Source: CADEEL01 sp050246475 (GTDB lineage Bacteria > Pseudomonadota > Alphaproteobacteria > Caulobacterales > Aquidulcibacteraceae). From it: 64,000 nt of DNA. Shown here in pieces: positions 26,201 to 34,356 of this stretch. The translations under genes and the position numbers were made by a program. A model generated the notes under the pieces. It saw nothing but the letters and a program-made list of their open reading frames with translations. It had not been told where the DNA came from and made no database searches. The DNA lies in NCBI GenBank assembly GCA_050246475.1, contig JBFWVZ010000002.1, positions 609,546 to 673,545 of the forward strand, written 5' to 3'. Every line of letters begins with the position of its first letter. The first letter of the stretch is position 1.

Positions 26201-28107
26201 CTCTCGAAGCTCTCATCCACCTTGTCGAAATCGATCGCGGCGCCGGCGGCGTCGCGCATCTTGATCTCGTGAACATGGACCACGCGCTCGGGCGTCTCGA
26301 AGGGCGGCGAGATGCGCACCGCGACGTTGACTTCCGAAGTCACGAAGAGGCCGAGATTCTCCAGGATCGGCAGCGTCGCGGAGAGCGGCAGGATCTGATC
26401 GCGCGCGTAGATTTTGCAGCGCATCACATCGGCGGGATCCTTCGCCAGGCGGTAGGCGCGCACCACCACGGTCTCGTCATCGCCGGCGCGGTTGATCTCG
26501 CCGATGTCGATGAGCGCCTCTTCAACGCCGTAACGCTCCCGGTAGGCGGCGGAGAAGGCGCCGCTGAAGCGGGTGCGGATGTCTTCCTTGGCGGCTTCGT
26601 CGAACTCGCCGGCGAGCATCAGCGCTTCCTCGAAGCGATCCTCCCAGGTGCGCGTGAGCGAAGCGATCTCATCGTCGAGCGTGCGCTGATCGGGATCGGG
26701 GAGGCTCTTGTCGATATCGCCGACGACATAGAAGACGCGCGCCAGGGGCCCGTCGGAGAGAAGCGGATAATAAGCGTCCACCTTGCCGCCATAAGCGGCC
26801 TCGAGACGATGGCCGACCGCTTCGCGGAGCTTGGAATTGAACCGCTCCTTCGGCAGATAGGCGAGCGCGGTGACGAAGCGGTTGAATGGATCGCGCCGGT
26901 TGAAGACGCGCGCGCGGGGCCGGTCGAGCAGATGCAGCACGCCTTTGGCGATGCGCAGCAATTCGTCCTGGCTGATCTGCCAGAGCTCGTCACGCGGGTA
27001 GGTCTCCAGAATGTTCCGCAGCGTTTTGTCGTTATGGCCGCCCGGCGTGAAGCCCGCGTGTTCCAGCACCCATTCGACCTTGCGGCGGATGACGGGAATT
27101 TCGCGCGTCATCTCGGTGTAGGCGTCCGCCGCGAAAAGGCCGACGAAGCGCGTCTCGCCAACGACCTGCCCGTCGGCGTCGTAACGCTTGACGCCGATAT
27201 AATCGGCGGTGGTGCGGCGGTGCACGCGCGCGCGCATCGTCGATTTCGCCACGATGAGCGGCGTCGGGTCCTTCAGGATGCGCTGCACTTCAGGGGTGAG
27301 CAGGAAAGGCTCGTTCGTGGTGCGCAGCACGTAGCGCTCGGGATCGGCGAGCAGGCCGATGCCGGATTCCTCCAGGATCACCGGCTCATCGGCGATGAAA
27401 TGGCCCGCGCCGTCGCGCGCATAGAGATAGTCGCGCGCGCCCAGGAAGGTGAAGCGGTCCGCGGCGAGCCAGCGCAACAGCGCGACCGATTCCGCCATCG
27501 TCTCACGCGGGGTGGCGGTCTTGGCGCGGGCCAATTCGTCGGCGCAATCGAGCATGCGCCGCTTCATCAATGTATAGCCGGCCACGGCCGTGCGCACGTC
27601 TTGCAGCGTGGCGCGCACGCCGTCGTAAAGCGCCTGGGTGCGCGCGGGCGAAAGCGCCGGCAGGTGAATCTGGATCAGCGATTCCGCCTTGTCGTCCTCG
27701 CGCACGATCGGGTGGAACATGGCGAGCGCGGCGACGCTCTGCTCGGAAAGCTCGCCCATGATGCTGTCCACGAGGAACGGCATGTCGGGGCCCGCGATTT
27801 CCAGAATGTCGCGCCTGAGCGCGCGGGCGTCGGCGCCTTGCCCGTGGCGGATGCGCACCGCTTGCCCGTCCGCATCGCGCTCGGCGCGCCAAAGCCAGAA
27901 GCCGTGCGCCAGCTCGATCAGATCGTCGATGCCCAGATCGCCGAGTTCGTCGTCGGAGGCGTCTTCGTAGAAGCCGCGCAGAAAGGAGGCGGCCGCGGGC
28001 GTCAGGCTTCCGCCGGCCTTGAACGCCTTCCAACGATCCTTCGCCCCCGCCCGCGCCAGAAAATCCTCAACGGTGACGGCTAGATCGCCGCGCGCGCCGC
28101 TGTCCAT
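23242..28107 (-). CDS. gdhB: NAD-specific glutamate dehydrogenase, large 180-kDa type
   Basis: A 1,621-residue enzyme that deaminates glutamate to 2-oxoglutarate with NAD, matching the usual 1,600-residue class. The N-terminal half holds regulatory ACT-like domains. The catalytic core starts near residue 805 with GPVARGGLRWSDRRDD and contains the active lysine region VPVGAKGGFFPKKLP. The nucleotide fold shows GVGDMSGDVFGNGML near residue 982. The C-terminal helical third completes the family layout. In Caulobacter-type bacteria this enzyme links amino-acid use to cell-cycle control; that role here is inferred. It stands alone. Confidence 0.95.
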   Translation of the reverse strand: MDSGARGDLAVTVEDFLARAGAKDRWKAFKAGGSLTPAAASFLRGFYEDASDDELGDLGIDDLIELAHGFWLWRAERDADGQAVRIRHGQGADARALRRDILEIAGPDMPFLVDSIMGELSEQSVAALAMFHPIVREDDKAESLIQIHLPALSPARTQALYDGVRATLQDVRTAVAGYTLMKRRMLDCADELARAKTATPRETMAESVALLRWLAADRFTFLGARDYLYARDGAGHFIADEPVILEESGIGLLADPERYVLRTTNEPFLLTPEVQRILKDPTPLIVAKSTMRARVHRRTTADYIGVKRYDADGQVVGETRFVGLFAADAYTEMTREIPVIRRKVEWVLEHAGFTPGGHNDKTLRNILETYPRDELWQISQDELLRIAKGVLHLLDRPRARVFNRRDPFNRFVTALAYLPKERFNSKLREAVGHRLEAAYGGKVDAYYPLLSDGPLARVFYVVGDIDKSLPDPDQRTLDDEIASLTRTWEDRFEEALMLAGEFDEAAKEDIRTRFSGAFSAAYRERYGVEEALIDIGEINRAGDDETVVVRAYRLAKDPADVMRCKIYARDQILPLSATLPILENLGLFVTSEVNVAVRISPPFETPERVVHVHEIKMRDAAGAAIDFDKVDESFESAFAAIWTGQAENDGFNRLILKLGIHWRDAALLRALARYRQQTGLDPSQLVQEEALADNPAIASLILALFRVRFDPALPEPVNERREWAAQLEAKIDEALNDVTSLDADRVLRRMTKLVGAILRTNIHQKGADGQPKSWMSFKIDSRALEDLPLPKPYREIWVSSPQVEGVHLRFGPVARGGLRWSDRRDDFRTEILDLVKAQQVKNAIIVPVGAKGGFFPKKLPARGAPGFQEAGIEAYKTFLRGLLDITDNIIGKDVRPPTDVVRWDDDDPYLVVAADKGTATFSDIANGISEEYGHWLGDAFASGGSAGYDHKAMGITAKGAWEAVKRHFREIGKNIQEEPFTVIGVGDMSGDVFGNGMLLSQQIKLIAAFDHRDIFIDPNPDPAASWAERKRMFDLPRSSWADYDKSLISPGGGVFSRATKAIPLSPEMKAITGLSAQTAAPSEILSALLRAKCELLWFGGIGTYIKAKSESHAQVGDKANDAHRVDGEDVAALVIGEGANLGLTQAGRIAFARKGGRINTDAVDNSAGVDTSDHEVNIKILLADAIQSNALKAEARNALLAEMTGEVGALVLQDNYDQTLALTLAQATAMPDLDACERMIERLERAGKLTRSVEGLPSAEEFRTLRGAKQGLTRPELSKLIAYGKIDLFDALVASNVPDDPHFETPLVSYFPTQLAKFEKQMTRHRLKREIIATYLADDLVNMGGPLFVERVRETVRAEPVVIACAFEAGRAILRLNDVADRINALDNAAPAALQTDLHIALTHTLRRLATYLARRGGVGVTRTIADAIAFYQPAVDAQRDVLWATLTTLERRRADAKRGGYVEAGAPADLAATVASLGPLTAALDVADIAHKRGWPAPAAAFVYRAVGAAFDLDRLIAAAGSLTLDQHWDRLALRRAVEDLYACQASLGEAAVAALGQAPAQPSAVWATQAVEEWVEGLGPIATPAQRALAELESQGPWTFAKLMIAAAEMHALASAVTH

Positions 28108-28193
28108 GCATGGCCCCTTGTGAGACCCGTTTCTTCGGGAGAATGATTTGGCGCGAACCTAGCCCTTGGCGCGCGGGAAGCAATGGCCGGCGA

Positions 28194-29267
28194 TCACTCT
28201 TTGGGCGCCGTTTCCGCATCGCTCTCCTGCGCGGGCGCGAGCGTGGGCTTGCCGTCCGCCGAAAGCAGGATCGCGATCCAGCGCGTCGCGCGGAATTGCG
28301 CGAGGACGATCATGATCATCACGGTCAGGGGCGCGGCCAGGAAGGCGCCCGTGATCCCCCAGATGAACCCCCACACCGCGAGCGCGAGCAGCACGACGAC
28401 GGCGGAGAGATTGAGCGTCTCGCCGGTCATGCGCGGCTGCACGAAATTGCCGATCACGAATTGCCAAAAGCCCACGCCGCCCGCCACCGCGAGCACCGGC
28501 GCGAGCGTCGGGAATTGCACGAGCGCGAAGGCCGTGGGCAGCACCACAGCGATGATCGAGCCGATGGTGGGGATGTAATTAAGGAAGAAGATCACGAACG
28601 CCCAGAAGAGCGCGTTGTCGAGCCCGATCACGGTGAGCGTGGCGTAGGTGAACGCGGTGATGATGAGCGAGACGATCGTCTGCACCCAGAGATAACGCTG
28701 CATCGACAAGCGGATCGAGGTGAAGACGCGCCGCGCGCCCTCGCGCTTGCGCTTGTCGCGGAAGATGCGGTCGAGCTTTTCGGGAAAGACCGCCGCGGCT
28801 GAAAACAGAAAGCCCAGATAGATGAGAATGAACACGGTGTCGGAGGCGACGCCCTGCAGCGCGGCGCCGATCTGAGAGACGAGCTGGCGCGGGTCGGTCT
28901 CGGCAAGGAGCGTTCCCACCGTGGCGGGCGGGCCGGAAAGCCCCAGCATGCGGTGGCCTTCGGCGATGAGCGCGTTGAGCCGGGCCTCGTAGCCGCCCGC
29001 GCTCTCCCCGAATTGGGCGGCGTTGAACGCGATGACGCTGATCACCACCGTCACCAGCGCCAGCACGAGAACCAGCGCGATGGGCAGCGCCAGCCAACGC
29101 GGCATGGCGGGGATCTTCTCGTCCAGAAAGCGCGTCAGGCTGTCGATCGCCAGCCAAAGGATCAGCGCCAGCGCAAATTGGGTGAGCACGTCGCGGAACC
29201 AATAGAGCCCCACAACGACGACGCCCGTGGCGATGATCCAGATCGCGGCGCGCAACGAGGTATCCAT
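28194..29267 (-). CDS. AI-2E family transporter
   Basis: A 357-residue inner-membrane protein of the AI-2E/TqsA/PerM family. Seven to eight helices, a central amphipathic segment, and the family block NYIPTIGSIIAVVLPT and PRMTGETLNLSAVVVLL are visible. Despite the name, family members include sodium:proton antiporters and general permeases, so a role in autoinducer-2 export is not established. It is divergent from the HerA-like ATPase gene and lies 87 bases upstream of the glutamate dehydrogenase start on the same strand. Confidence 0.85.
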   Translation of the reverse strand: MDTSLRAAIWIIATGVVVVGLYWFRDVLTQFALALILWLAIDSLTRFLDEKIPAMPRWLALPIALVLVLALVTVVISVIAFNAAQFGESAGGYEARLNALIAEGHRMLGLSGPPATVGTLLAETDPRQLVSQIGAALQGVASDTVFILIYLGFLFSAAAVFPEKLDRIFRDKRKREGARRVFTSIRLSMQRYLWVQTIVSLIITAFTYATLTVIGLDNALFWAFVIFFLNYIPTIGSIIAVVLPTAFALVQFPTLAPVLAVAGGVGFWQFVIGNFVQPRMTGETLNLSAVVVLLALAVWGFIWGITGAFLAAPLTVMIMIVLAQFRATRWIAILLSADGKPTLAPAQESDAETAPKE

Positions 29268-29373
29268 GAATCAGGGACATGCGCCGGGCCCGGCGCCCGG
29301 GCAAGGGCGGTCGCCCGCTTGGCGCGGGGCCGCTCCGGCGCCATGGTCCGCGCGCGAAAAGAAGGAGCGTAGT

Positions 29374-30903
29374 TTGGCGGATTCAGTCCTGATCGGCGTG
29401 GCCCCCGAGGGGCCGCAGACCCTTGCCTTGAAGCGCGCCAACCGCCACGGCCTCGTCGCCGGCGCGACCGGCACGGGCAAGACCGTGACGCTGCAAGTGC
29501 TCGCCGAGCAGCTCGCCAAGGAAGGCGTCGCCGTTTTCTGCGCGGACGTGAAAGGCGATCTTTGCGGCATCGCCGCCGCCGGCGAACCCCCGCCCGCATG
29601 GGCGGCCGCGCGCGCCGCCGAGATCAAGCTCGAAAATTACACGCCCGAAGCCGCGCCCGTCGTCTTCTGGGATCTCTACGGCCAGCAGGGCCATCCTGTC
29701 CGCACCACCGTCACCGAGATGGGGCCCATCCTCATGGCCCGCATCCTCGACGCCACCGAGGCGCAGGAAGGCGCCATCACCATCGCCTTCAAGCTTGCCG
29801 ACGATTGGCTCAAGGAGGGCAAGCAGGAAGGCCTCCTGCTCGACATGAAGGACCTGCGCGCCCTCCTCACCCATATGAGCGAGAACGCCGAGGCGATCGG
29901 CAAGAAATACGGCCTCGTCACGCCGACGACGATCGCGGCGCTGCAACGCAAATTGCTGCAGCTCGAAATGGACGGCGCGGAAATCTTTTTCGGCGAGCCC
30001 GCGCTTGAGATCGCCGATCTCATCCGCACCACGCCCGAGGGCAAGGGCGTCGTCAACGTGCTGATGGCCGACAAACTGGTGCAGAGCCCCCGGCTCTACG
30101 CGACCTTCCTGCTCTGGCTGCTTTCGGAATTGTGGGAATCCCTCCCCGAGGCCGGGGATCTGCCCAAGCCCAAACTCGTCTTCTTCTTCGATGAAGCGCA
30201 TCTCCTCTTCAACGACGCGCCGAAGGAATTGCTCGATCGCGTGGAGCAGGTCGCGCGGCTCATCCGCTCGAAGGGCGTGGGCGTCTATTTCATCACCCAA
30301 TCACCGAGCGATGTGCCGGACATGGTCCTCTCGCAACTCGGCAACCGCATCCAGCACGCGCTCAGGGCCTACACGCCCGCCGATCAAAAGGCCGTGCGCG
30401 CCGCGGCGCAGAGCTTCCGCGCCAATCCCGGCGTCGATGTCGCCAAGGAGATTCAGGAACTCCATGTCGGCGAGGCGCTCGTCTCGGTTCTCGATGACAA
30501 GGGCGCCCCCACGCCCGTGGCGCGCACTTTGATCCGCCCGCCCGCCTCGCGCGTGGGCCCCGTCACGCCCGGCGAGCGCGCCGCGATCATCAATGCGTGC
30601 CCGCTCGCGCAGAAATACGCCGCCGCCGTCGATCGCCGCAGCGCCTACGAAATTCTCTCCGCGCGCGCCGCGGAGGCTCAGGCCGAGGAAGAGGCCGAAG
30701 CCGCCCGCGCCGAACGCGAAAAAGAGCGCGAGCGCGCGGCGCGCACGCCGGCGAAAACAGCGCGCCCGCGCACTTCGGGCGGCTCACGCACGAGCGCGGC
30801 CGAGCGCGTCGGCGGGCGCGTCGCCTCCAATGTGCTCAACACCGTCACGCGCGAGTTGATGCGCGGCATTTTCGGCACGCCGCGGCGCAGAACGAGGCGC
30901 TAG
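29374..30903 (+). CDS. HerA/YjgR-type ATPase (DUF853)
   Basis: A P-loop ATPase of the HerA-FtsK superfamily, YjgR branch. Walker A is GATGTGKT, Walker B is LVFFFDEAH, and RLIRSKGVGVYFITQ carries the sensor region. The Ala/Glu/Arg-rich C-terminus is a coiled, charged tail. I prefer TTG 29374 (509 residues): AAGGAG lies six bases upstream and the N-terminus then matches YjgR length. An ATG at 29266 would add 36 Pro/Gly-rich residues. The cellular role of YjgR-like proteins is not firmly known. It is divergent from the AI-2E gene. Confidence 0.88.
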   Translation: MADSVLIGVAPEGPQTLALKRANRHGLVAGATGTGKTVTLQVLAEQLAKEGVAVFCADVKGDLCGIAAAGEPPPAWAAARAAEIKLENYTPEAAPVVFWDLYGQQGHPVRTTVTEMGPILMARILDATEAQEGAITIAFKLADDWLKEGKQEGLLLDMKDLRALLTHMSENAEAIGKKYGLVTPTTIAALQRKLLQLEMDGAEIFFGEPALEIADLIRTTPEGKGVVNVLMADKLVQSPRLYATFLLWLLSELWESLPEAGDLPKPKLVFFFDEAHLLFNDAPKELLDRVEQVARLIRSKGVGVYFITQSPSDVPDMVLSQLGNRIQHALRAYTPADQKAVRAAAQSFRANPGVDVAKEIQELHVGEALVSVLDDKGAPTPVARTLIRPPASRVGPVTPGERAAIINACPLAQKYAAAVDRRSAYEILSARAAEAQAEEEAEAARAEREKERERAARTPAKTARPRTSGGSRTSAAERVGGRVASNVLNTVTRELMRGIFGTPRRRTRR

Positions 30904-30912
30904 CGGCGCGCC

Positions 30913-31329
30913 TCAGCGCTTCACTTTGGCGCCGCCCTTGGCTTTCTTGGCCGCGAGCGTCGATCGCGTCCGCTTCTTCTTGACGACCCGCTTGGCGCGC
31001 GGCGCCTCCTTCTCGCGATAGACGTCAACGGGGACCAATGCGGTGCGCTCCGGCACATTGCTCAAAAGAAGCTGGGCCATGCGCTTGATGCGGCGCTTCT
31101 CGTCCTGGCTGACCTGGTCGTCGCGTCCGGCGAGCATTCTGATCGCCTCGATCGGAACCAGCGCGGCGACGGAGCGGCCGTAGCGGTCAAAGCCGATGAT
31201 CGCCTTGTCCATGCTGGTGGCTTGCAGGACGTCGGCAAAGTGCGCGCGGCCTTCGGATGTGGAGTAAACAACGGGCCGTTCGTTTCCGCGCCCGAGTTCT
31301 TTCTCGCGCAATTCCTTGACCGCCTTCAT
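30913..31329 (-). CDS. Phd/YefM-like antitoxin-type protein with basic tail
   Basis: A 138-residue protein from ATG 31329. The middle, residues 20-70 (SEGRAHFADVLQ, IIGFDRYGRSVAALVPIEAI), follows the Phd/YefM fold pattern of a beta hairpin and dimerisation helices. The last 35 residues are Lys/Arg-rich, longer and more basic than usual antitoxin tails, and might bind DNA. It begins four bases after the stop of the upstream gene on the same strand, so the two form one operon. The antitoxin role is inferred. Confidence 0.55.
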   Translation of the reverse strand: MKAVKELREKELGRGNERPVVYSTSEGRAHFADVLQATSMDKAIIGFDRYGRSVAALVPIEAIRMLAGRDDQVSQDEKRRIKRMAQLLLSNVPERTALVPVDVYREKEAPRAKRVVKKKRTRSTLAAKKAKGGAKVKR

Positions 31330-31333
31330 GATA

Positions 31334-32197
31334 TCAATGTCCTGTGCGTCGTCGTTGCGGCGGCTTGTGCCGTGAAAAGATTGATAATGGCCTATCCTCG
31401 CCCGGCGATGCGTCAAAAGCTGTGGAAGCAAATCGAGCGTCTCGCTGGCCGCTTCCTGGCGGAGACCTTAGAAAACGCTTCTTGGCGCGAAGATCAAATG
31501 TACTGCTTTTCATCTTGTTCTTTTGAAGTCGTCCGTTCTGTACATCTCTCAGCCAAATAGGGCTCTCACATGGCCGCGCTGCTGAAAGCACTTCTATCCC
31601 GGCCTCGCCAAAACGGACCGGCGTCAATCCATCGCTGTTGAAGCCCATCGTCTCCAGCGAGCGCATCCGCAGATATTCGAGCCTGGCGATGCCGTCCTCC
31701 ATCTCGAGCTCCCGCCGGCGCGGACGCAAGTTCAACCTAGCCGCGATTCGCAGCGCAATTTGTACAAAATGATGCAGCTTTGCGCTGATGAAATCGCCTG
31801 CCGCGCGTGTCTGCGCCCGGGGCCCGCGGCCTCCGCGCCGCAGCGCGCCGCGCCCGGCGGCGGAAGCAGGCCCCGCGCCGCGCGCACGAGCGCCCCCTGG
31901 CGCGGCGGGGGGAGGCTCGTCTGGCGGCGCGGCGGGATTTCTCTCGCCGCGCACCCGGTTCAGCACCCAAAGATCGGCGCGCGGGTCATGGCGCAGGCGG
32001 AAATTGTTCCGCTTGATCCAAAACGTGCGTGACGCCGCCGCACCCTCATAGGCGGCGGGGTCGCGTGCGAGGCGCTTCGCGAGAGGCCCTAGATCGATGA
32101 AGGTCTCCTCCACGATCTTCAGCAACGCGTCGCGATCGCTTCGCGGCATCGTGCTGAACACCTTGAACGCTTGCTTGTCGAACCAGACTGTCGGCAT
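31334..32197 (-). CDS. Hypothetical protein, N-terminus RelE/ParE-toxin-like
   Basis: A 287-residue frame from ATG 32197 with GAGGGG upstream. Residues 1-87 (FDKQAFKVFSTMPRSDRDAL, then FWIKRNNFRLRHDPRADLWVLN) recall RelE/ParE-family toxins, in which a compact basic fold ends with such strands. Residues 88-135 are a Pro/Ala/Arg linker. The remaining part is not recognised and looks weakly constrained; DNA there is less GC-rich than in neighbouring genes. It precedes the Phd-like gene by four bases, the reverse of the usual antitoxin-first order. Coding of the C-terminal half is uncertain. Confidence 0.45.
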   Translation of the reverse strand: MPTVWFDKQAFKVFSTMPRSDRDALLKIVEETFIDLGPLAKRLARDPAAYEGAAASRTFWIKRNNFRLRHDPRADLWVLNRVRGERNPAAPPDEPPPAAPGGARARGAGPASAAGRGALRRGGRGPRAQTRAAGDFISAKLHHFVQIALRIAARLNLRPRRRELEMEDGIARLEYLRMRSLETMGFNSDGLTPVRFGEAGIEVLSAARPCESPIWLRDVQNGRLQKNKMKSSTFDLRAKKRFLRSPPGSGQRDARFASTAFDASPGEDRPLSIFSRHKPPQRRRTGH

Positions 32198-32520
32198 CGC
32201 GATCCCCTCGTCTTTTGGCGCGCGCCGCTGAACGCCTTCACGTCCGGCGCGCCTGTCGCATTTCCTTCAAAAGGCGCAAGGCGTGGTTTGCCGGTCAACA
32301 GCGAATGACAGCGGCGTGCGCGATCATGCTTCACTGCGGCGCCAAGACCACGAAACGCGCGCACACGCACATCACTATAAGCACAAGACGCGATGTTCTC
32401 TCTTGACCGTGAATTTCTTCGCGCTTGGATCGCGCCGGGGACGCGCCGTCTTCATTAAGCGCGTGGGCTAGGCGCATCCGGCGGCGCGAAAATCGCCGCC
32501 GGATGCGCCGAATGCCCGCA
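32198..32520. other. Intergenic region upstream of the TA-like pair
   Basis: A 323-base gap of lower GC content than the surroundings with no supported gene; the short frames here have no ribosome site or family resemblance. Its only clear structure is the hairpin at 32471-32509, just past the zapE stop. The promoter of the TA-like operon should lie in the first 100 bases. Confidence 0.5.
32471..32509 (-). terminator. Perfect 16-bp hairpin after zapE
   Basis: GGCGCATCCGGCGGCG at 32471-32486 and its exact complement at 32494-32509 enclose a seven-base loop. It begins 12 bases past the zapE stop. No T-run follows, so it is either a terminator of a non-canonical kind or an RNA-stabilising 3' end. 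Confidence 0.6.
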
Positions 32521-33624
32521 TCAACCTGAAACGATGCCCGATTTCCACGCCGCGTCGCGCCGCGCGAGCGCGAGATAGGATTGCGATCTCATTTCCATCA
32601 GGCGCGAAGCCGTGCGTTCGAACTCGAAGCTCTGATCGCCGGAGGGATAAATTCCTAGCGGCTCCGTTTCCGCGCTCATGACCAGTTTCGTTTTCGCTTC
32701 GTAGAGCGCATCGATCAGGATGCGGAAGCGGGCGGCCTCTTCGCGCTGCGCGGGGCCGAGTTTCGGCACGTCTTCGAGAAAAATCGTGTGAAAGCGCTCC
32801 GCAATCTCAAGATAATCCGCCGCGCCCAGCGCGCGCGCGCACAATTCGTCGAACGAAAAGCGCGCCACGCCGGCGGCCTGGCGCGTGACGGGGAGCAAAC
32901 GGCCCTGCACTTCGAGCGTCAGCGGATGGGCGGCCGCGTCGTGCGTGAGGCGGCGCCATGCGGCCTCCATCGCGGCGTCGGCGGCGGGTCCGAGCGGAAA
33001 GTAATAGACCGGTGCCGCCATCAGCCGCTCCAGGCGGTAATCGCGCGCCGCATCGAGCGCTTCGATGTCGAGCTTTTCCTCGATGAGCGAGATGAACGGC
33101 AAAAAGAGCTGCCGGTTGAGCCCGTTCTTGTAGAGATCGCGCGGCGCGCGGTTGGAGGTTGCGACAATCACGACCTCCGCCGCGAACAGGCGTTCGAACA
33201 GGCGTCCCAAGATCATCGCGTCGGCGATGTCGGTGACTTGCAGTTCGTCGAAGCAGAGGAGCCGCGCCTCCTCCGCGACCGCTTTGGCCGCGCGCCCGAT
33301 GAGATCGTCCTGGCCCGCGCTCGTCTCCGCGCGCGCGCGGCGCATGAAGGCGTGCTGCGCCAGCATGAATTCGTGAAAATGAACGCGCTTCTTTTTCGCC
33401 GCCGGCGCGGTCTCGAAAAAGAGATCGAGCAGCATGCTCTTGCCCCCGCCGACCGGGCCCCAGATGTAAAGCCCGCGCGGCGCGCGCTTCGAGCCCAGCC
33501 ATGCATCCGGCCGCCACGCCGCCAGCGCATCGGACAGCGCCTCCAGGCGCGCCGCCACACGGGCCTGCGCGCGATCCTCGCTGATGGCGCCGGACTCGAG
33601 GCGCGCTTCGTATGCTGCGCGCAT
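32521..33624 (-). CDS. zapE: Cell division protein ZapE (AFG1-family ATPase)
   Basis: A 367-residue AAA-like ATPase. Walker A is GPVGGGKS near residue 57, Walker B is LLCFDELQVTDIADAM, and the sensor segment VIVATSNRAPRDLY follows. In Escherichia coli ZapE destabilises FtsZ rings, and AFG1 relatives act in protein quality control. ATG 33624 overlaps the stop of the upstream thioredoxin-fold gene by one base (TGATG), so the two are probably co-translated. Confidence 0.92.
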   Translation of the reverse strand: MRAAYEARLESGAISEDRAQARVAARLEALSDALAAWRPDAWLGSKRAPRGLYIWGPVGGGKSMLLDLFFETAPAAKKKRVHFHEFMLAQHAFMRRARAETSAGQDDLIGRAAKAVAEEARLLCFDELQVTDIADAMILGRLFERLFAAEVVIVATSNRAPRDLYKNGLNRQLFLPFISLIEEKLDIEALDAARDYRLERLMAAPVYYFPLGPAADAAMEAAWRRLTHDAAAHPLTLEVQGRLLPVTRQAAGVARFSFDELCARALGAADYLEIAERFHTIFLEDVPKLGPAQREEAARFRILIDALYEAKTKLVMSAETEPLGIYPSGDQSFEFERTASRLMEMRSQSYLALARRDAAWKSGIVSG

Positions 33625-34277
33625 CAAACCTCACTCGCCAATTCGCGCCGCGCGTGCTCATGCGCGTGGGCGCCCCCGATCAGCGCTCGCCAATCGGCGC
33701 CCCGGCGCCAGAAGAGCGCGGGCAGGGCCATGCGCCGCTCATTGCGCGCGACGATCGCGGCGATGCGGTCGTAGGAGGCGCGCGTCCATTCCAGATGCCC
33801 TTCGCGCGCGGCCGCATCGCCCGCGCGCGGCGCCGGCAAAGCGCGCCCTTCGGTGAGCGGGGCAAGCGCTTCGGGCGTGCGGATCTCGGCAAGCTGGGCG
33901 ATCCATGCCGCGCGGAGCGCACTGCGCTCATCGCGCGGCGAAACCACGATCACGCGCACGCGAAAGCCCTCTTCCTCCAGCGCCTCAAGCTCTTCGGTGA
34001 AGAACGCTCCGCAGCCTGGGCATTGCGCGCTTGCGACGGCCCAGACCACCGGCCCGTCCCCGCCCGTTTCGATCCAGGGCGCGTCCTCCAGCGCGTCGGC
34101 GAGCGCGCCGGGCCCGCTCGCCACCGTCACCGGCCCGGCGGCGCGCACCGCGGCGAGCTGGGCAAGCCCGCCGATCGCGGCGGCCGCCGCGAGAAACGCC
34201 GCCAGCGCCAGCGCCGCCAGCACGCCCGGCCGCTTGACCGCCGCGCCCGTCCGCCCGGGAGAATGCTCTTGCGCCAC
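33624..34277 (-). CDS. Membrane-anchored thioredoxin-fold protein
   Basis: About 217 residues from GTG 34277, preceded by AAGG. An Ala-rich membrane anchor sits near residues 18-40. The outer domain has the redox-type motif CPGC in AVASAQCPGCGAFF, plus VRVIVVSPRDERSA and a C-terminal PALFWRRGADW with the cis-Pro (LPALF) of thioredoxin folds. It may be a DsbA/DsbC-like periplasmic thiol oxidoreductase. An ATG at 34358 would start within the start codon of the divergent gene and is less likely. zapE follows by re-initiation. Confidence 0.65.
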   Translation of the reverse strand: MAQEHSPGRTGAAVKRPGVLAALALAAFLAAAAAIGGLAQLAAVRAAGPVTVASGPGALADALEDAPWIETGGDGPVVWAVASAQCPGCGAFFTEELEALEEEGFRVRVIVVSPRDERSALRAAWIAQLAEIRTPEALAPLTEGRALPAPRAGDAAAREGHLEWTRASYDRIAAIVARNERRMALPALFWRRGADWRALIGGAHAHEHARRELASEV

Positions 34278-34356
34278 GGCGCCTTGTGAAGCGCGATGCG
34301 CGCGCCCGCGCAACCGGCTTCCGCGACGCGCCCCGGGCGGTGTATTTCGCCCATTC

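Noticed and set aside
25075..28083. 1,002-codon plus-strand frame across the glutamate dehydrogenase gene
   Set aside because: Long antisense frames are expected in high-GC genes; composition is Arg/Glu-rich with no domain, while the minus strand carries an unmistakable enzyme.
32215..32471. Short plus-strand frames upstream of the TA-like pair
   Set aside because: No ribosome site, no codon bias typical of this genome and no recognisable protein.
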